Source: Phymatolithon calcareum | Taxonomy: Eukaryota; Rhodophyta; Florideophyceae; Hapalidiales | DNA length: 64,000 bases | Reading direction: 5' to 3' | Assembly (NCBI GenBank): GCA_977006965.1 | Contig: OZ345361.1 | Coordinates: 1,922,001-1,986,000 of the forward strand | Part shown: positions 13,419 to 23,278 of the stretch, one piece after another | Numbering within the stretch: the stretch's first letter is position 1 | Layout of the letters: every line of letters begins with the position of its first letter | The notes under the pieces: generated by a model | Told to the model about the DNA's origin: nothing | Databases searched by the model: none | Seen by the model: the letters and a program-made list of their open reading frames with translations, nothing else | Position numbers and translations under genes: made by a program

Positions 13419-13761
13419 TAGAGATGAACAACGCCTCACGACTCTTAAGCCTTTGAGTCGGCTCCTTCGAGAGTCAGTGACTCGCGAGTCGCCCTCAAAA
13501 GAGTCGTTGCGAGTCATTGTATGAGAAACGATAACTAATTGATGAAGAGTCATAGGGTGTGTCATATCTACACGCCGAGATGCGAGTTGAACCATTCTCA
13601 GCACAATATTGACAGCACTGTAATGTCCCTTACTGCGCGCTTACAAGTGTGAAATAGCAAAAAAAACTCCTCTTTCTGCATATTTATGAGTCGCCGCGAG
13701 TCCCAATATAAAGAGTCGTGCGACTCCGACTCGCGGTGACTGGGAGGAATGTACATCACTA
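13419..13761. mobile_element. hAT-like MITE rich in GAGTC/GACTC
   Basis: The ends are TAGAGATGAAC at 13419 and GTACATCACTA at 13761, imperfect inverted repeats of the TAGNGATG type common in hAT elements. The flanking octamers gctgacac (13411-13418) and gctgccgc (13762-13769) agree at six of eight positions, as an aged 8-bp target duplication would. The body is packed with the pentamer GAGTC and its complement on both strands, giving many short palindromes such as gactcgcgagtcg. No coding capacity. Confidence 0.5.
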
Positions 13762-13799
13762 GCTGCCGCTCCACTTGAGTGGAAAAAGTCTGGGAAACT

Positions 13800-14175
13800 C
13801 AGTCTCCAAGCGAAAAGTCGGCATCGGCGCCACTCGGGTGCTAAAATTCGAGGAGGTTTTTTCTCTTAGTACGGAAGTCTCCATGGGCTCAGTGCAGGCG
13901 CGTAAAGTTAAATAGGCGCAACTGTTTTGCAGAAATTTCGCCATGGGCTCCGTGCGAGTGCAAAACGTTAAGGGGGCGCATCTTCCTCGTAAAAGCGTCA
14001 ACATGAGATCCGTTCTGGAGCGAGAAGTAGAGAAGGCTCGTCCTCCTTGAGAATCTAAGAACTCTAACTTTAAGCGTTGTAGCTTTTCAGACCGAACGCA
14101 TGAAGTCTACAAGAATCAGATTGTTCGCGACAAAGTCGTCATGGGCTCCGTCGCGGCGCATGAAGTTTGAGTGCT
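13800..14175. repeat. Degenerate ~60-bp minisatellite
   Basis: A unit containing catgggctccgtgcg followed by a gtaaagtt-like word recurs at about 13815, 13877, 13939, 13999 and 14136. On the minus strand the repeat stays open over several units (14004-13759), giving a roughly 20-residue protein repeat around T/CTEPM. It directly abuts the MITE at 13419-13761. There is no sign that it is translated. Confidence 0.5.
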
Positions 14176-14273
14176 TAGCCTCGGCACGAGTCTAAGTAGT
14201 CTAACTTCATTTGCCATTGCTGTAGCTTCCTGAACATCATTCTAAATGTCGCTGATGTATTTAGTGGTACTTT

Positions 14274-14780
14274 TTGGACAATAAAAGTTTCGCCTCCACA
14301 CCTCTTTTAGTCCTGTCTTTGTTCAAGTGTCTCGATTTTACTTTAGGAGAACATTTCATACTTTACCGTCTTGACAATCTACTACTTTCGCATATCGTTT
14401 GTATGCTGCTTTCTGAAACTAGAAAAAAAACTCAGATAGAATACCGAATTGCAAACATGTTCCTGATCGGACTCAGTCAGGAAGCTGAAGGACAACTACG
14501 TGCATTCATGACGACACTAGAAGAAAGTGAATGGAGAAATATAGTTTTCTCCATACACTTGGTCCTATATATTCAGGTAAAACTGTGCTGTATCCGTTCC
14601 TTTCTCTATTGCCTGAATCGAAACGCAAAAACTCGGACAAATATTTACATTAAAGGGAATGCCAAGGGAATTTCGAGCATAGTTCAAACGGTAATCAGGT
14701 CTTCAGGACTGTTCAGGAAGAGAAGCACGACTACCGATGAATTTAGTGTGGACGCCGTTTCGCGAAAAAAGCTTACTTGA
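14274..14780 (+). CDS. Unassigned 168-codon open frame
   Basis: The frame opens with ATG at 14274 and closes at 14780. It has two hydrophobic stretches in its first 45 residues and another in the middle, and a basic C-terminal third. No family is recognised. It lies directly upstream of piggyBac-type sequence (from about 14812) but does not resemble the expected upstream part of that transposase, so it may be unrelated or fortuitous. Low confidence that it is a real gene. Confidence 0.2.
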   Translation: MDNKSFASTPLLVLSLFKCLDFTLGEHFILYRLDNLLLSHIVCMLLSETRKKTQIEYRIANMFLIGLSQEAEGQLRAFMTTLEESEWRNIVFSIHLVLYIQVKLCCIRSFLYCLNRNAKTRTNIYIKGNAKGISSIVQTVIRSSGLFRKRSTTTDEFSVDAVSRKKLT

Positions 14781-14951
14781 TATCGAATGAAGGAGTTGTT
14801 CACGAGCTAAAGAAACCCTATTCTTGCATGATGTCCAAAAGCGATTTTGCTATGCGATCAAATGTATCCAAGCACGAGTCGAAGCGGTCGAAAGTCTCCT
14901 TCGAAATGGTCTGAAATTCATTGGAATAGTTAACAATGCAACTAAAGGTAT

Positions 14952-15822
14952 GAGGAATTCGCTAAATCCCCACCAAAAATAGTGAAAGTACGCTAAACAT
15001 CCAACCAAGCCAAAACTACTACTTATCCGTTACGTGGAGCGCTGACAGTTAGTTTTTTGGAGGGAAAAAAGGGAAGTGGCAGCTACTTACTCTTCATCCA
15101 GCTTTTCTGCATATCCTCGAATTAGTCAATCGGAAAGGAGAACTTCGTGGAGAGGTGCGATAAGCATCAAATGACACTCATCTGTAGCCAGCGCACAGCT
15201 TGCACCTTCCGCATGAACGTCAGCGCGCTGCCGAGCGTCGGGGGTGTCAGGATCACCAAGTCAATCGAACACAGCTGTGTTGGAGGCCCCTCAAGGGAGC
15301 GCCAGTTCAAGTCTGAGCTACCTGGGCAAAGCAACATGAGGGCAGCATCACGCGTGTTGCAGTTACTCGTGACTAGTACAGGAAGATTTGGTGCTATTTG
15401 AACTTGTCACTAAGACGGGCCGTAAACGCAAGAAGCCTTACGTGCCGTCCGAAATGAGGGACCGTCACTGCTTCTCGTGTGTACACCCTGATCACTTCTC
15501 ACAGACATGTGGTAGGCCCAACATACACAACCTTGTCGAGGCGAATCGAAAACACATCGACAAAGCGGCTTAGTCCATGATCATCGACCTCACCCCCTTC
15601 GATGACGGAGATTCTATCAATAGTTGCGACGAAGAGCTAAACCAGAGAGAGTAGCGTACGCAATAAATTTCATTGCCGCATAGAGTGCTCTGAGAAACGG
15701 ATGAGTAGTAGTTTAGGCTAGGGTGCGTATGACAGTATATTTTGCTATGGGTGAGTAGCAGGTTTGGCTAGGGGTGGATATTTATCGTACTTTTACGAAT
15801 TTTGGTGGGCATTTAGTATCCA
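14952..15822 (+). mobile_element. Internally deleted Mutator-like element, copy 1
   Basis: The left end (gaggaattcgctaaat at 14952) and the right end (ggtgggcatttag near 15803-15815) are imperfect inverted repeats that extend about 70 bp inward (ccaagccaaaactactact against aggtttggctaggg). The same ends and interior occur inverted at 55426-56399. The element interrupts the piggyBac relic between its ATKGM and IELSER segments, so it is younger than that relic. The far right end is degraded and no clean target duplication remains. Confidence 0.7.
15147..15655 (+). pseudogene. MULE DNA-binding and zinc-knuckle remnant
   Basis: The frame at 15147-15401 holds the Cys/His zinc-finger segment typical of MuDR/FLYWCH-type N-termini (CSQRTACTFRMNVSALPSV then ITKSIEHSC). 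A second frame at 15388-15573 carries a basic RKRKKP run and a knuckle, HCFSCVHPDHFSQTC, close to CxxC-x4-H-x4-C. After a stop the reading continues with MIIDLTPFDDGD. The catalytic DDE core normally lying between the two domains is absent. The relative at 55690-56302 has the same two-domain structure, so the deletion predates the duplication. Confidence 0.6.
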
Positions 15823-16322
15823 CTAGATTTTCGATCCAAAATTGAGCTCTCCGAGAGGGAAGCATGCGTCTCCATGCTGCTCAAGTGCTGGACTGGTGGC
15901 ACACTCATTGTGTCTGCTATGTATCTTGACAGAGATCGGAGATACTTTTTTTCAACGACATCGTCGACCCTGGAAGGGAATCCATATTGTCGAATTCGTT
16001 GGCGTCAACTGGATGATGGACGTGCCCGTGTTGAGCTGATAGTACCCCACTGGAAGAATGCAAAGAAAACTGCTCGGACCGCGCTCAAATGAACAGGCAC
16101 AATCCCTGCCACCAGGTGAGCATGAACCTGGAGAAGAAGGTACGCACACAAGATTGGCGGTTCCGTGTCAATAGTTCTCTGTTGGCAATGCGCGTCTTTG
16201 AAAACTAGTTTCTATAGTCAGGTGCTCATCCGGAGGGATACAAGAAAAGGGTCCAGCGCCACTCTTATGAAGAGCTGGCCATTGGCCACGTCTCTAAATC
16301 TGGAAACCTATGTTGATAAAGA

Positions 16323-16443
16323 AAATATAGCTATTACAGGAGCTGCATGCGAAATTAGGCCAGATTATGAGAGATTTACAAATATTTGACAAATCTCATA
16401 ATCTGGCCTAATTTCGCATGTAGCTCCTATAAAGGCTATGTTT
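16323..16443. repeat. Fold-back (long hairpin) insertion in the piggyBac relic
   Basis: The arms at about 16323-16377 and 16391-16443 are near-perfect inverted repeats of roughly 53 bases, with a few mismatches and a small indel, separated by a 13-base AT-rich spacer. The core gaaattaggccagattatg is exact in both arms. It interrupts the transposase reading, so it is probably a small fold-back element. Confidence 0.65.
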
Positions 16444-16877
16444 CCTTCAACCTCATCGGTTTCCAGTTTTACAGACGCACGCAGTTCATCGACAAGTCAC
16501 ATGACTCTTAATATGCTCTACATTCATGTCTGGTAGTGGTGTCGATACGCATCTAACGCCAACGAAAAGGAAAGGTAAGACTGCGGATGGGGTTCTCACC
16601 CCTTATACCTTGCAGAACCAATGCAATATCTGCAAACGTATGAAGACGAGGCTTGCATGATCATCTTGCATGAGGCTTAACGGTTCTAGAGTTTACATTT
16701 GTGGCACATTCGCGGGTAGGAATTGCTTTGCTCGACACATAGAGATGCTCCACGAGCTTGATGTCTTTGACGACACCGAGCGCGAGTAATGTTTCATTGT
16801 TAATGCTAGAAATGTGTCAATTAAATTGAGAAGTATGCTGTCCTCAATTGAGGAAAATATGCCCTACAATAGACACT

Positions 16878-17493
16878 AACTGAAAGTCCAATGTGGAAAG
16901 GTCTGGTATCCAGATACTAAGTGTTCTGGAATCGAAATTGTATGATACCTCTAGTGCTACACATGTACGAGCCATCATGGGCGAAATGGCTTGCATATGC
17001 CCCATCTCCAGCAATTTGGCCGTCATATGTGCCTCTTTGAAGGATATGTTAGGTGTTCAGCCCAAAAACCAGTATTAGAAATTGAGCAGCTGTGTTCACC
17101 GTTAAGCAAACGCCCACGTGTTGAATATGCTCCTTGAAATTGAATCAAAAAAGTTTGCACCGTGACTAGAGCAATGACTATATTCAAATATCGAATAGTC
17201 TGAGTTCCTTAAAATTTGGATAAATTTATGTGGAAGCAGCTGTCGTGGACGTCTCTTGTATTCTGAAAACCGAGGATATTCTAAAATCGAAGATCCAGTT
17301 AACTAGGATTGCCTCTTGATACAAGCACAACATTAGTAGAAAATTATGAAAATGTGATGAGATTCTCAAAATTTGATTTCGATCCCATTCCAAAGTGCGA
17401 TTCAACTGCAGTTCGCCATGGAGCGATTTCGCCAGGGGCAATAAGCCAGCGTCGCGACTTCAAGTTGCTTGAAGTCGTATAGATACGGGCTCT
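16878..17493. other. Intergenic upstream of the SLP phosphatase gene
   Basis: Only short frames on both strands; no motif found. The last part must hold the promoter of the gene starting at 17494, but no TATA-like element stands out. Confidence 0.4.
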
Positions 17494-18819
17494 ATGACGA
17501 CAATGGAACATAAGGCACAGACAATGTTGCGGCGGCAGTCTCTCGGGATGAATCTACTCCGCAAGCTTTCGCCAAACAACAATATGTTATACCGTCGCGT
17601 TTTATCCATTGTTCATAGCGCTTCATCTCCTCTTCTCACATCTCCCAGTTTCACTTCTGCAAGCCATCACTGTGGCGCCTCCACTGGCAGTTGCGATCCC
17701 TCAACCAGTGCTCTCGCAAATCTTCTCCGCGCGTTGGCATTCGCCGCACCCGCCCTGGCGGAAAAACCGCGCCTGCCTGAGTATCATCCATCAGAGAAGC
17801 CTGGCTCGGACAAGGACGATCTCCCCGTTCTGCCAGTCGGGAGACCGTCTCTCTCACTACGATATCCACCCGCCGAACGCATTGTAGCAATCGGAGACGT
17901 ACACGGCGATGCCCATGCGTTCCGTACGGCCCTTCAATCAGCCGGCGTGATCTCAGCATCTGGCGATTGGACCGGCGGCCGAACAGTGCTTGTGCAAGTC
18001 GGAGATCAATTGGATCGCGGTAATTCAGAGCGCGATATATACGAGATCCTCTTCCATCTACAGGACACAGCACCCGCGTCCGGGGGCGCTGTCCATATCC
18101 TGCTCGGCAATCACGAGCTTATGAACACCAGCCTCGACTTTCGATACGTCACACGGGGTGGATTTGTCGATTTTGGTCGCGGTGGTTCGTCCGCCCCGAA
18201 GCCAACCGCAAAACGTCTCGAACGAGCACGTATTCCAAAGGCCGTTCTCAGCAACATCCGCGCACTTCCTCCAGGAATGCGTGCACGAGCAAAAGCGCTC
18301 TCACCTGGTGGTGTTCTAGCGGCGGAGCTAGCAAATCGCGCGCAAATCGCAGTCATTGTCGGCGACAACGTTTTTGTTCATGCGGGTATTGCACCGGCGC
18401 ATCTTTCACCATCCGGTGTACCTCCCACCGAGCCTGCGAAGGCGTTACGTACTCTTGCGGGTCTGAACGAGCGAGTGCGTGAATATCTTCTTGGGAAGGG
18501 ATCGAAACCGCAAATTTTACGCTCCGCGAAGGGCCCAGTGTGGATGCGCGATTATTCACGCCGAAATGTCCGCCCGGCCTCTGCGGAGTGCCGCATGCTC
18601 GCTGAGGCGCTGCGCCTGATGAAAGTGAAGCGCATGATTGTAGGACATACGCCGCAGGCGGGGATTAATTCTGCGTGCAGTGGGCGGGTATGGCGAGTTG
18701 ACACAGGCATGAGCGCTGCGTATGGAGGGATTCCGGAGGCGTTAGAGATCTCCAGGGTTGGGAAAATTAGAATCCATACACCTACGGGGCCAGTACAGGG
18801 ATCTGCGCGGTATAAGTAA
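17494..18819 (+). CDS. Shewanella-like protein phosphatase, plastid-type
   Basis: This single-exon gene codes for a 441-residue PPP/calcineurin-like metallophosphatase. The two-metal site motifs are in order: GDVHGD at about residues 134-139, GDQLDRG near 170-176 and GNHE near 205-208, followed by the C-terminal GHTPQAG histidine motif. Shewanella-like phosphatases (SLP) are bacterial-type Ser/Thr or Tyr phosphatases kept in plants and algae; SLP1 forms are plastid proteins. Here about 115 residues precede the catalytic domain: a Ser/Arg/Leu-rich stretch and then an Ala-rich hydrophobic run (LRALAFAAPALA), consistent with a transit peptide and possibly a thylakoid-type signal (inference). In-frame Met codons at 17503 and 17524 are alternative starts. 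It converges on the minus-strand gene ending at 18941, 121 bp away. The substrate is unknown. Confidence 0.9.
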   Translation: MTTMEHKAQTMLRRQSLGMNLLRKLSPNNNMLYRRVLSIVHSASSPLLTSPSFTSASHHCGASTGSCDPSTSALANLLRALAFAAPALAEKPRLPEYHPSEKPGSDKDDLPVLPVGRPSLSLRYPPAERIVAIGDVHGDAHAFRTALQSAGVISASGDWTGGRTVLVQVGDQLDRGNSERDIYEILFHLQDTAPASGGAVHILLGNHELMNTSLDFRYVTRGGFVDFGRGGSSAPKPTAKRLERARIPKAVLSNIRALPPGMRARAKALSPGGVLAAELANRAQIAVIVGDNVFVHAGIAPAHLSPSGVPPTEPAKALRTLAGLNERVREYLLGKGSKPQILRSAKGPVWMRDYSRRNVRPASAECRMLAEALRLMKVKRMIVGHTPQAGINSACSGRVWRVDTGMSAAYGGIPEALEISRVGKIRIHTPTGPVQGSARYK

Positions 18820-18940
18820 CGAGAAGGGAGGGAGATACAGAAAGAGAATGGAAGTGCTTTTTCGGCAAGGCGCCGAGTTTTGAGGAACAACAAAAGTTTT
18901 GGTTTACAATATTTTATGCTACGAACGGCACTCCGTTATT

Positions 18941-19588
18941 CTATTCAAACCACGCAATGTCGCCACCTTTAGCGTAGGTGTCCTTCAGTGATTTCCATGC
19001 TTCAATACGCTCTGGTTCCACATCGGACGGATTCGACTCCCATTGCAGGAAGAGCGAAAGCTTGACTGTCTCCTTATCATCCCCGAGAATTCTAATAGCG
19101 TACGTCGGGTAAGACGGGTTTCCACGCCCCTTGCCAATTTCCCAACGCGCCCCTGATACTCCTGCCAAACGGAGGTGCAAATCAACGTTTAGCTTATGGT
19201 CAACGATGTTCCCATACTCGTTCCCACGCACCTCAGCGTAAAAGAGAGAATCAAACGTGGCTATCGACTCCATCACCGCAGCACCATTCGTCGCAACGAG
19301 GCGCAACTTTCCGAGCCGGTGCAATTCATTCAGAAATGTCTTCAACCGAGTCTCCGAGCCAGAATCAATGCTTGCCTCTGCTGGGGCTCCCGCAGTCGAT
19401 TCAGCAGCGGTACATCGCGCCTGTCTGCCTCGCGAGCGCCGTGCACGTCCCGGTCGATAGCCACAAATCTCTCCGTTAAATGTGCTGCGCTGAAGCGATG
19501 CCGAAACAGGTACAGATAGGAACGCCATCTGGGACGTCTGTGCGGCGATGGTTCTCCACCAAATGGAAATGAGCGACCACAATCTCAA
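18941..19588 (-). CDS. Plastid-type protein of unknown function
   Basis: The frame gives 215 residues; the Met at codon 21 (19528) starts a better transit-like N-terminus (MAFLSVPVSASLQRS) and is probably the true start, giving 195 residues. The first 80 or so residues are Ser/Ala/Arg-rich. The remainder, about 130 residues, forms a compact domain with alternating hydrophobic beta-like segments and ends in GDIAWFE. I do not recognise the family with certainty; a heme-utilisation ChuX/HutX-like fold crossed my mind but no diagnostic motif supports it. It is head to head with the DUF1350 gene (74 bp apart) and tail to tail with the phosphatase gene, in a tight three-gene island. Both head-to-head neighbours look plastid-targeted. 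Confidence 0.7.
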   Translation of the reverse strand: MRLWSLISIWWRTIAAQTSQMAFLSVPVSASLQRSTFNGEICGYRPGRARRSRGRQARCTAAESTAGAPAEASIDSGSETRLKTFLNELHRLGKLRLVATNGAAVMESIATFDSLFYAEVRGNEYGNIVDHKLNVDLHLRLAGVSGARWEIGKGRGNPSYPTYAIRILGDDKETVKLSLFLQWESNPSDVEPERIEAWKSLKDTYAKGGDIAWFE

Positions 19589-19662
19589 GGTCCCGTGGTG
19601 CGGAGATCAAATATTGTCATACGCAAATATCATACTTCAAAGATGCACACTGCTGTTACAGT
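19589..19662. promoter_or_regulatory. Candidate bidirectional promoter
   Basis: Only 74 bp separate the outermost possible starts of two divergent genes (134 bp if the minus-strand gene starts at 19528), so the regulatory region must be shared. The stretch is AT-richer than its coding flanks; I see no clear TATA box. Confidence 0.45.
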
Positions 19663-20976
19663 ATGTTGACATCATTTAACCGGCAAGCAAGGTTGTCAGT
19701 CATCAAACGCATGGACGACGTCGACGCGCGTACCAGTATGTGCTCATCCAGCTCATGTCCCGCTTTTCTGGGCCTTTCTATCCATTCTTTCATTCCTGCA
19801 CGTAGTGTGCGACGAGGCCAACTGGGGCCATCGCGTGTGCCAAATGTCCGTGTGCGACGCGTGCCAGTGTGCATAGCAGCTGGTGTTCCAAACCGGGACG
19901 GGTTTACCTCCACGTCTGCAGCGTCTGCATCCCCAGGTCAAGTGTCCGGAGAGCCGCCAAATGGATCTGAATGGGAAACTATTGCTGGCTGCAAGGTTCT
20001 GCTACCTACTGAAGGGCCGCCTGTGGCAATCGTACATTTCATTGGCGGGTTTGGTGCCGGAAGTGCACCTGAGCGCTTTTACTCACGCCTGGCTTATGAG
20101 ACTGTCGCTCGAGCGTGCGTTGCCGTGGTCTATGTATCTCTCCCAGCGATCCCGGGGCTGATCCACACGACAGTGGCAAATGACGCCGGAGAGCGTCTGA
20201 CTGCCGCGGTTGGCGAGTTACGCCTGCGCTTCGGGTTCCTACACACAATCTCTGCCGGTCATTCACTCGGGGCTCGTCTGCAAGTCATTCGAGCGTGCGG
20301 CACTTCGCGCGGCGGTGTTATCGACGCAGGTTCGATTTTGATGTGCTTTAATAACTTTGCTGCCAAACGGGCGATGTCTGGTGCCGACACGATTGCCGAC
20401 GCTATCGGCCCGGACGCAGCGCGTAAGGCGAGTGAGGCAGTAGCTGGGTTGGGTGCCGTGCTTGAGGGCGTTACTGACGTCATGGCAGGACTCGGAAGCG
20501 CGTTTGCTGAAGCTTCCGGGAGTAGGGAGGCGGAGGAGCGTGTGCGAGATGCGGCACGAAGAGGGAGGGAGATGGCTGCGATGGCGCGCGCTGGGTTCGG
20601 CGGGGAGTTTGAGCCGAGCCCACAAGAGTTGCTCGATATGGTACGCGAGCGATACTCCGTGGCATGTACAATGGTCGTGAGCTTTGAGCGTGATACTCTG
20701 GACTGTTCGATGGAGGTGGCGGATGCAATATGTGATAAATTTGGTGAGAAGGGGGTGGTGCGACGAAAACTTCGAGGTACGCATGTTACACCGCTAACGC
20801 CGGAGATCCGCGAGGAAATGCGGAGGACAGGGAATGAGGTGTTGGATCGTGGGATCGATATAGTAGCGGCTCAGGCTTTGAAGGAATTTGACGAGCTTGT
20901 TACTTGTGTTGCGGCATTTGTAAGATTTATCTTGGAGGAAAAGGTTGGGAGAAAGCGTATATCTGGAAGCTCGTAG
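19663..20976 (+). CDS. DUF1350 family protein, plastid-type
   Basis: This one-exon gene codes for 437 residues. After a Ser/Arg-rich leader (in-frame Met at 19711 and 19738 are alternative starts, the latter giving a typical transit peptide) comes the DUF1350 domain: VHFIGGFGAGSAPERFY near residue 126, then GHSLG at 199-203, a nucleophile-elbow-like motif of alpha/beta hydrolases, then LMCFNNFAAKRAM and FEPSPQELLDMV, and near the end GTHVTPLTPEI. DUF1350 proteins occur in cyanobacteria, algae and plants and have no settled function; the fold suggests a lipase or esterase-like role (inference). About 60 extra residues rich in Ala, Gly and Glu lie between the conserved FNN and FEPSP blocks. Divergently paired with the gene at 18941-19588. 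Confidence 0.88.
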   Translation: MLTSFNRQARLSVIKRMDDVDARTSMCSSSSCPAFLGLSIHSFIPARSVRRGQLGPSRVPNVRVRRVPVCIAAGVPNRDGFTSTSAASASPGQVSGEPPNGSEWETIAGCKVLLPTEGPPVAIVHFIGGFGAGSAPERFYSRLAYETVARACVAVVYVSLPAIPGLIHTTVANDAGERLTAAVGELRLRFGFLHTISAGHSLGARLQVIRACGTSRGGVIDAGSILMCFNNFAAKRAMSGADTIADAIGPDAARKASEAVAGLGAVLEGVTDVMAGLGSAFAEASGSREAEERVRDAARRGREMAAMARAGFGGEFEPSPQELLDMVRERYSVACTMVVSFERDTLDCSMEVADAICDKFGEKGVVRRKLRGTHVTPLTPEIREEMRRTGNEVLDRGIDIVAAQALKEFDELVTCVAAFVRFILEEKVGRKRISGSS

Positions 20977-23278
20977 TGAATTTGGCAGACTCACTCGTGC
21001 AGTATCGGCACAAAGCGGTCTAAGTCCGGCTTTGGCTTAAAACCATGGACGAAAACAATACGTAAACCAGCGAGCGCTTTGTATATTGAATGTCACTATG
21101 CAATGATGGTACGTCCAATTCCTTTCAGCGCCTTAAGCGCTGGACTCTACCACGTTCCGCACTCCCAAGTGTGCGCCTTCACGAGTACGTTTGAATGCTG
21201 GCCACGGAAGTGCAATATAAATTAAGCGTTGTGACCAGAAAAGCCGCGAATGTTTCTTTTTTGCTTTAACTCCCGAGAAACTCCAACCAGTTCCTCAGCA
21301 CATGCAATATTTGCCCCTCCCCCCTTCGATTCTACAACAATTGCGGTTGAATCGAAGAAAGGTTTGCTCGTAAAGACGCAAATATCGGTGTTCAGTGCAA
21401 AACGTTGGCTAAACTCACCCTTTCAAATCGCAAAAAACTGATCGCTTGGTAGCTACACTGCGTGCTATTGCTCAATTTGCGGTAACTGTTCGACTCAAAA
21501 CATAGGACAAATTAAAGATAAGAATATTTTCTCAAGCGCCTCTTTCCATTCCTGCCGAAGATATCGCCCATTCTAACTTGGTTTGTCAAAAGAATTATTC
21601 GTGACGCCCATTCTTGGCAATGAAAGCATATTTTCTCGTCTAGTTCGCCCCCGATAGCTTGGTCTCATGGCTACAATCCACATCACAGTTCAAGTCCTTC
21701 CCTACGGTCGTAAAAATAAAGAATTGAGGGGGGAGGCAGATTTGCCCCACTGCTTCCCCAGATCCTATCGAAGAAAATAAGCTGAATCTGTTCTGCTTCT
21801 GAATTAAGCTGAATCAGATGTTTCTGATGGATACACACTCAAGGCCTGTGCGTGCCGCACACTTCGTCCAAGGTGAGGTCTGTAGCCTTTACAGTAAAGT
21901 CATTGAATTCCCGATGTACATTTTCGTTATACCGCTTGTGGGCATCAGAAATTACGTTTCAGCTGCTACGGCACAAGACCAGCATGTTCGGACAGGCTGA
22001 CTTCGCGTCTAAATTGCTCAGAGGGAGTACACAAGCCATCGAAAAATCTTTAAGAAAATCCGCTTATACGCGCGATGACGAATCAGGCTCAGGTCCCAAT
22101 TTCGGTTCTGAGTCAAGCAATTCACACTAAAGTGTGTTCGACTCAGGACAAGAATTGGGCGCTGAGCTTGCGTCCTCACCACGCATGGTCGGCGATCCAT
22201 AAAGATTCACACATACAGAGTTGGGCAATCATGACCTTCTTGGTCCTCAAAATTGGGTATTTCCTTCGAGAGTGAAAGTCATGCATCACTTCCAAGTCAT
22301 GTAATCTCTTGCGATTAACGCAACAGTACATCGCACATCTCGTGCTTGCCAAGCCTATGTAGCCCTGCTCATTTGCAAAGAATCATACATCACCTGGTCC
22401 ACATGTTGCAATCGAGTTAGTACAAGACCATAGCTCACAAGAGATGGCTCCCAGAAAGCCACAAAAACATCAACTGGCATTCCAACAAGAGCCGCTGAAG
22501 TTGTTCATCCTTATCTTCGATGTTCCCGCAACCGATCCACGCGGTCGGTGAAGCTTCGGTCGATTTGCCTGTGCATCTGGAGAGGTTTCCGAATGCCGTT
22601 AACCACGATGACAAACGGTGGCTTCCATTGGGAGGCGGCGCAGTAGATCGTTGAAAGTCGAGGGCAAGAAATAACGAAAGAGAAAACCTTGGAGACCAAG
22701 TATGATATCACGCAGCAACGAAATTTTAACACACAATATCATCATCATAATCACCCTAGCACAGCAAGCTGGACAGTGCATCAATACGTTATGATATCTA
22801 CAGTATCATAGAATGTTCAAGAACTCAGTGTCGGAGACCTCAGATTTTTGAAAAAAATCCTGTGATCACAGGAATATCTGACACATATGTGTATGTAACC
22901 TTTGTTCTATGTGTTGGGAACGCACATCTGCGTCACGGCTGCCGCCTTGCGGCCTACCCCGTTCCCATCATCTCGCTCTTGCGCCCTGTTCTGCACCTGC
23001 TCGAAAATTGGCCAGTAGTGTCTACCCGTTGAATTCGATATCTGGGAGTCCTCGCGGTTTTGTCGGTCTTTTCCCCGTCGTTAATATCAAGGAGGATGGG
23101 TTAGAAGGTATTTTCACTCGTGCCATATCCGGTGAATCGTATTCAACATGACCCTCTCTCGTATGGTCTACGAACCATCTGACGAGTTGAGAAATCAAAA
23201 AACCGTATCTGGCAGACTCGACAAGGTCGGCATGATCCAGGGATATTGAACAACAGGTGAGCACAAAAGCCAGCTCCT
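20977..23278. other. Intergenic between gene islands
   Basis: No gene is supported. An imperfect fold-back at about 22090-22172 has arms sharing CTCAG, CCCAATT, CTGAGTC and ACACT words around a short centre, possibly a small MITE. Short frames at 21250-21441, 21852-22130 and 22909-23151 carry no domain. Confidence 0.4.

Larger units (their letters stand above)
14812..16877 (+). pseudogene. piggyBac-type transposase relic, copy 1 (interrupted)
   Basis: Plus-strand fragments in changing frames match piggyBac transposase order. LLRNGLKFIGIVNNATKGM near 14900 is followed, after a Mutator-like insertion, by DRDRRYFFSTTSSTLEG near 15930, a RWRQ box, an MNRHNP box (family IDxHNR) near 16090 and NSSLLAM near 16170. 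After a fold-back insertion comes the Cys-rich tail QCNICKRMKTR at about 16620 and GRNCFARHIEMLHE near 16720. The right end keeps the subterminal palindrome cctcaattgagg (16842-16853) and an end resembling ctacaatagacac. Several stops and shifts make it inactive. The left end is not identified. Confidence 0.65.

Noticed and set aside
17651-18559. Long minus-strand frames under the phosphatase gene
   Set aside because: Shadows of the plus-strand gene; no domain.
18941-19588. Assignment as a ChuX/HutX heme-utilisation protein
   Set aside because: Vague fold-level resemblance only; no diagnostic residues could be identified.
20263-20784. 173-codon minus-strand frame under the DUF1350 gene
   Set aside because: Shadow in GC-rich coding sequence with no motif.
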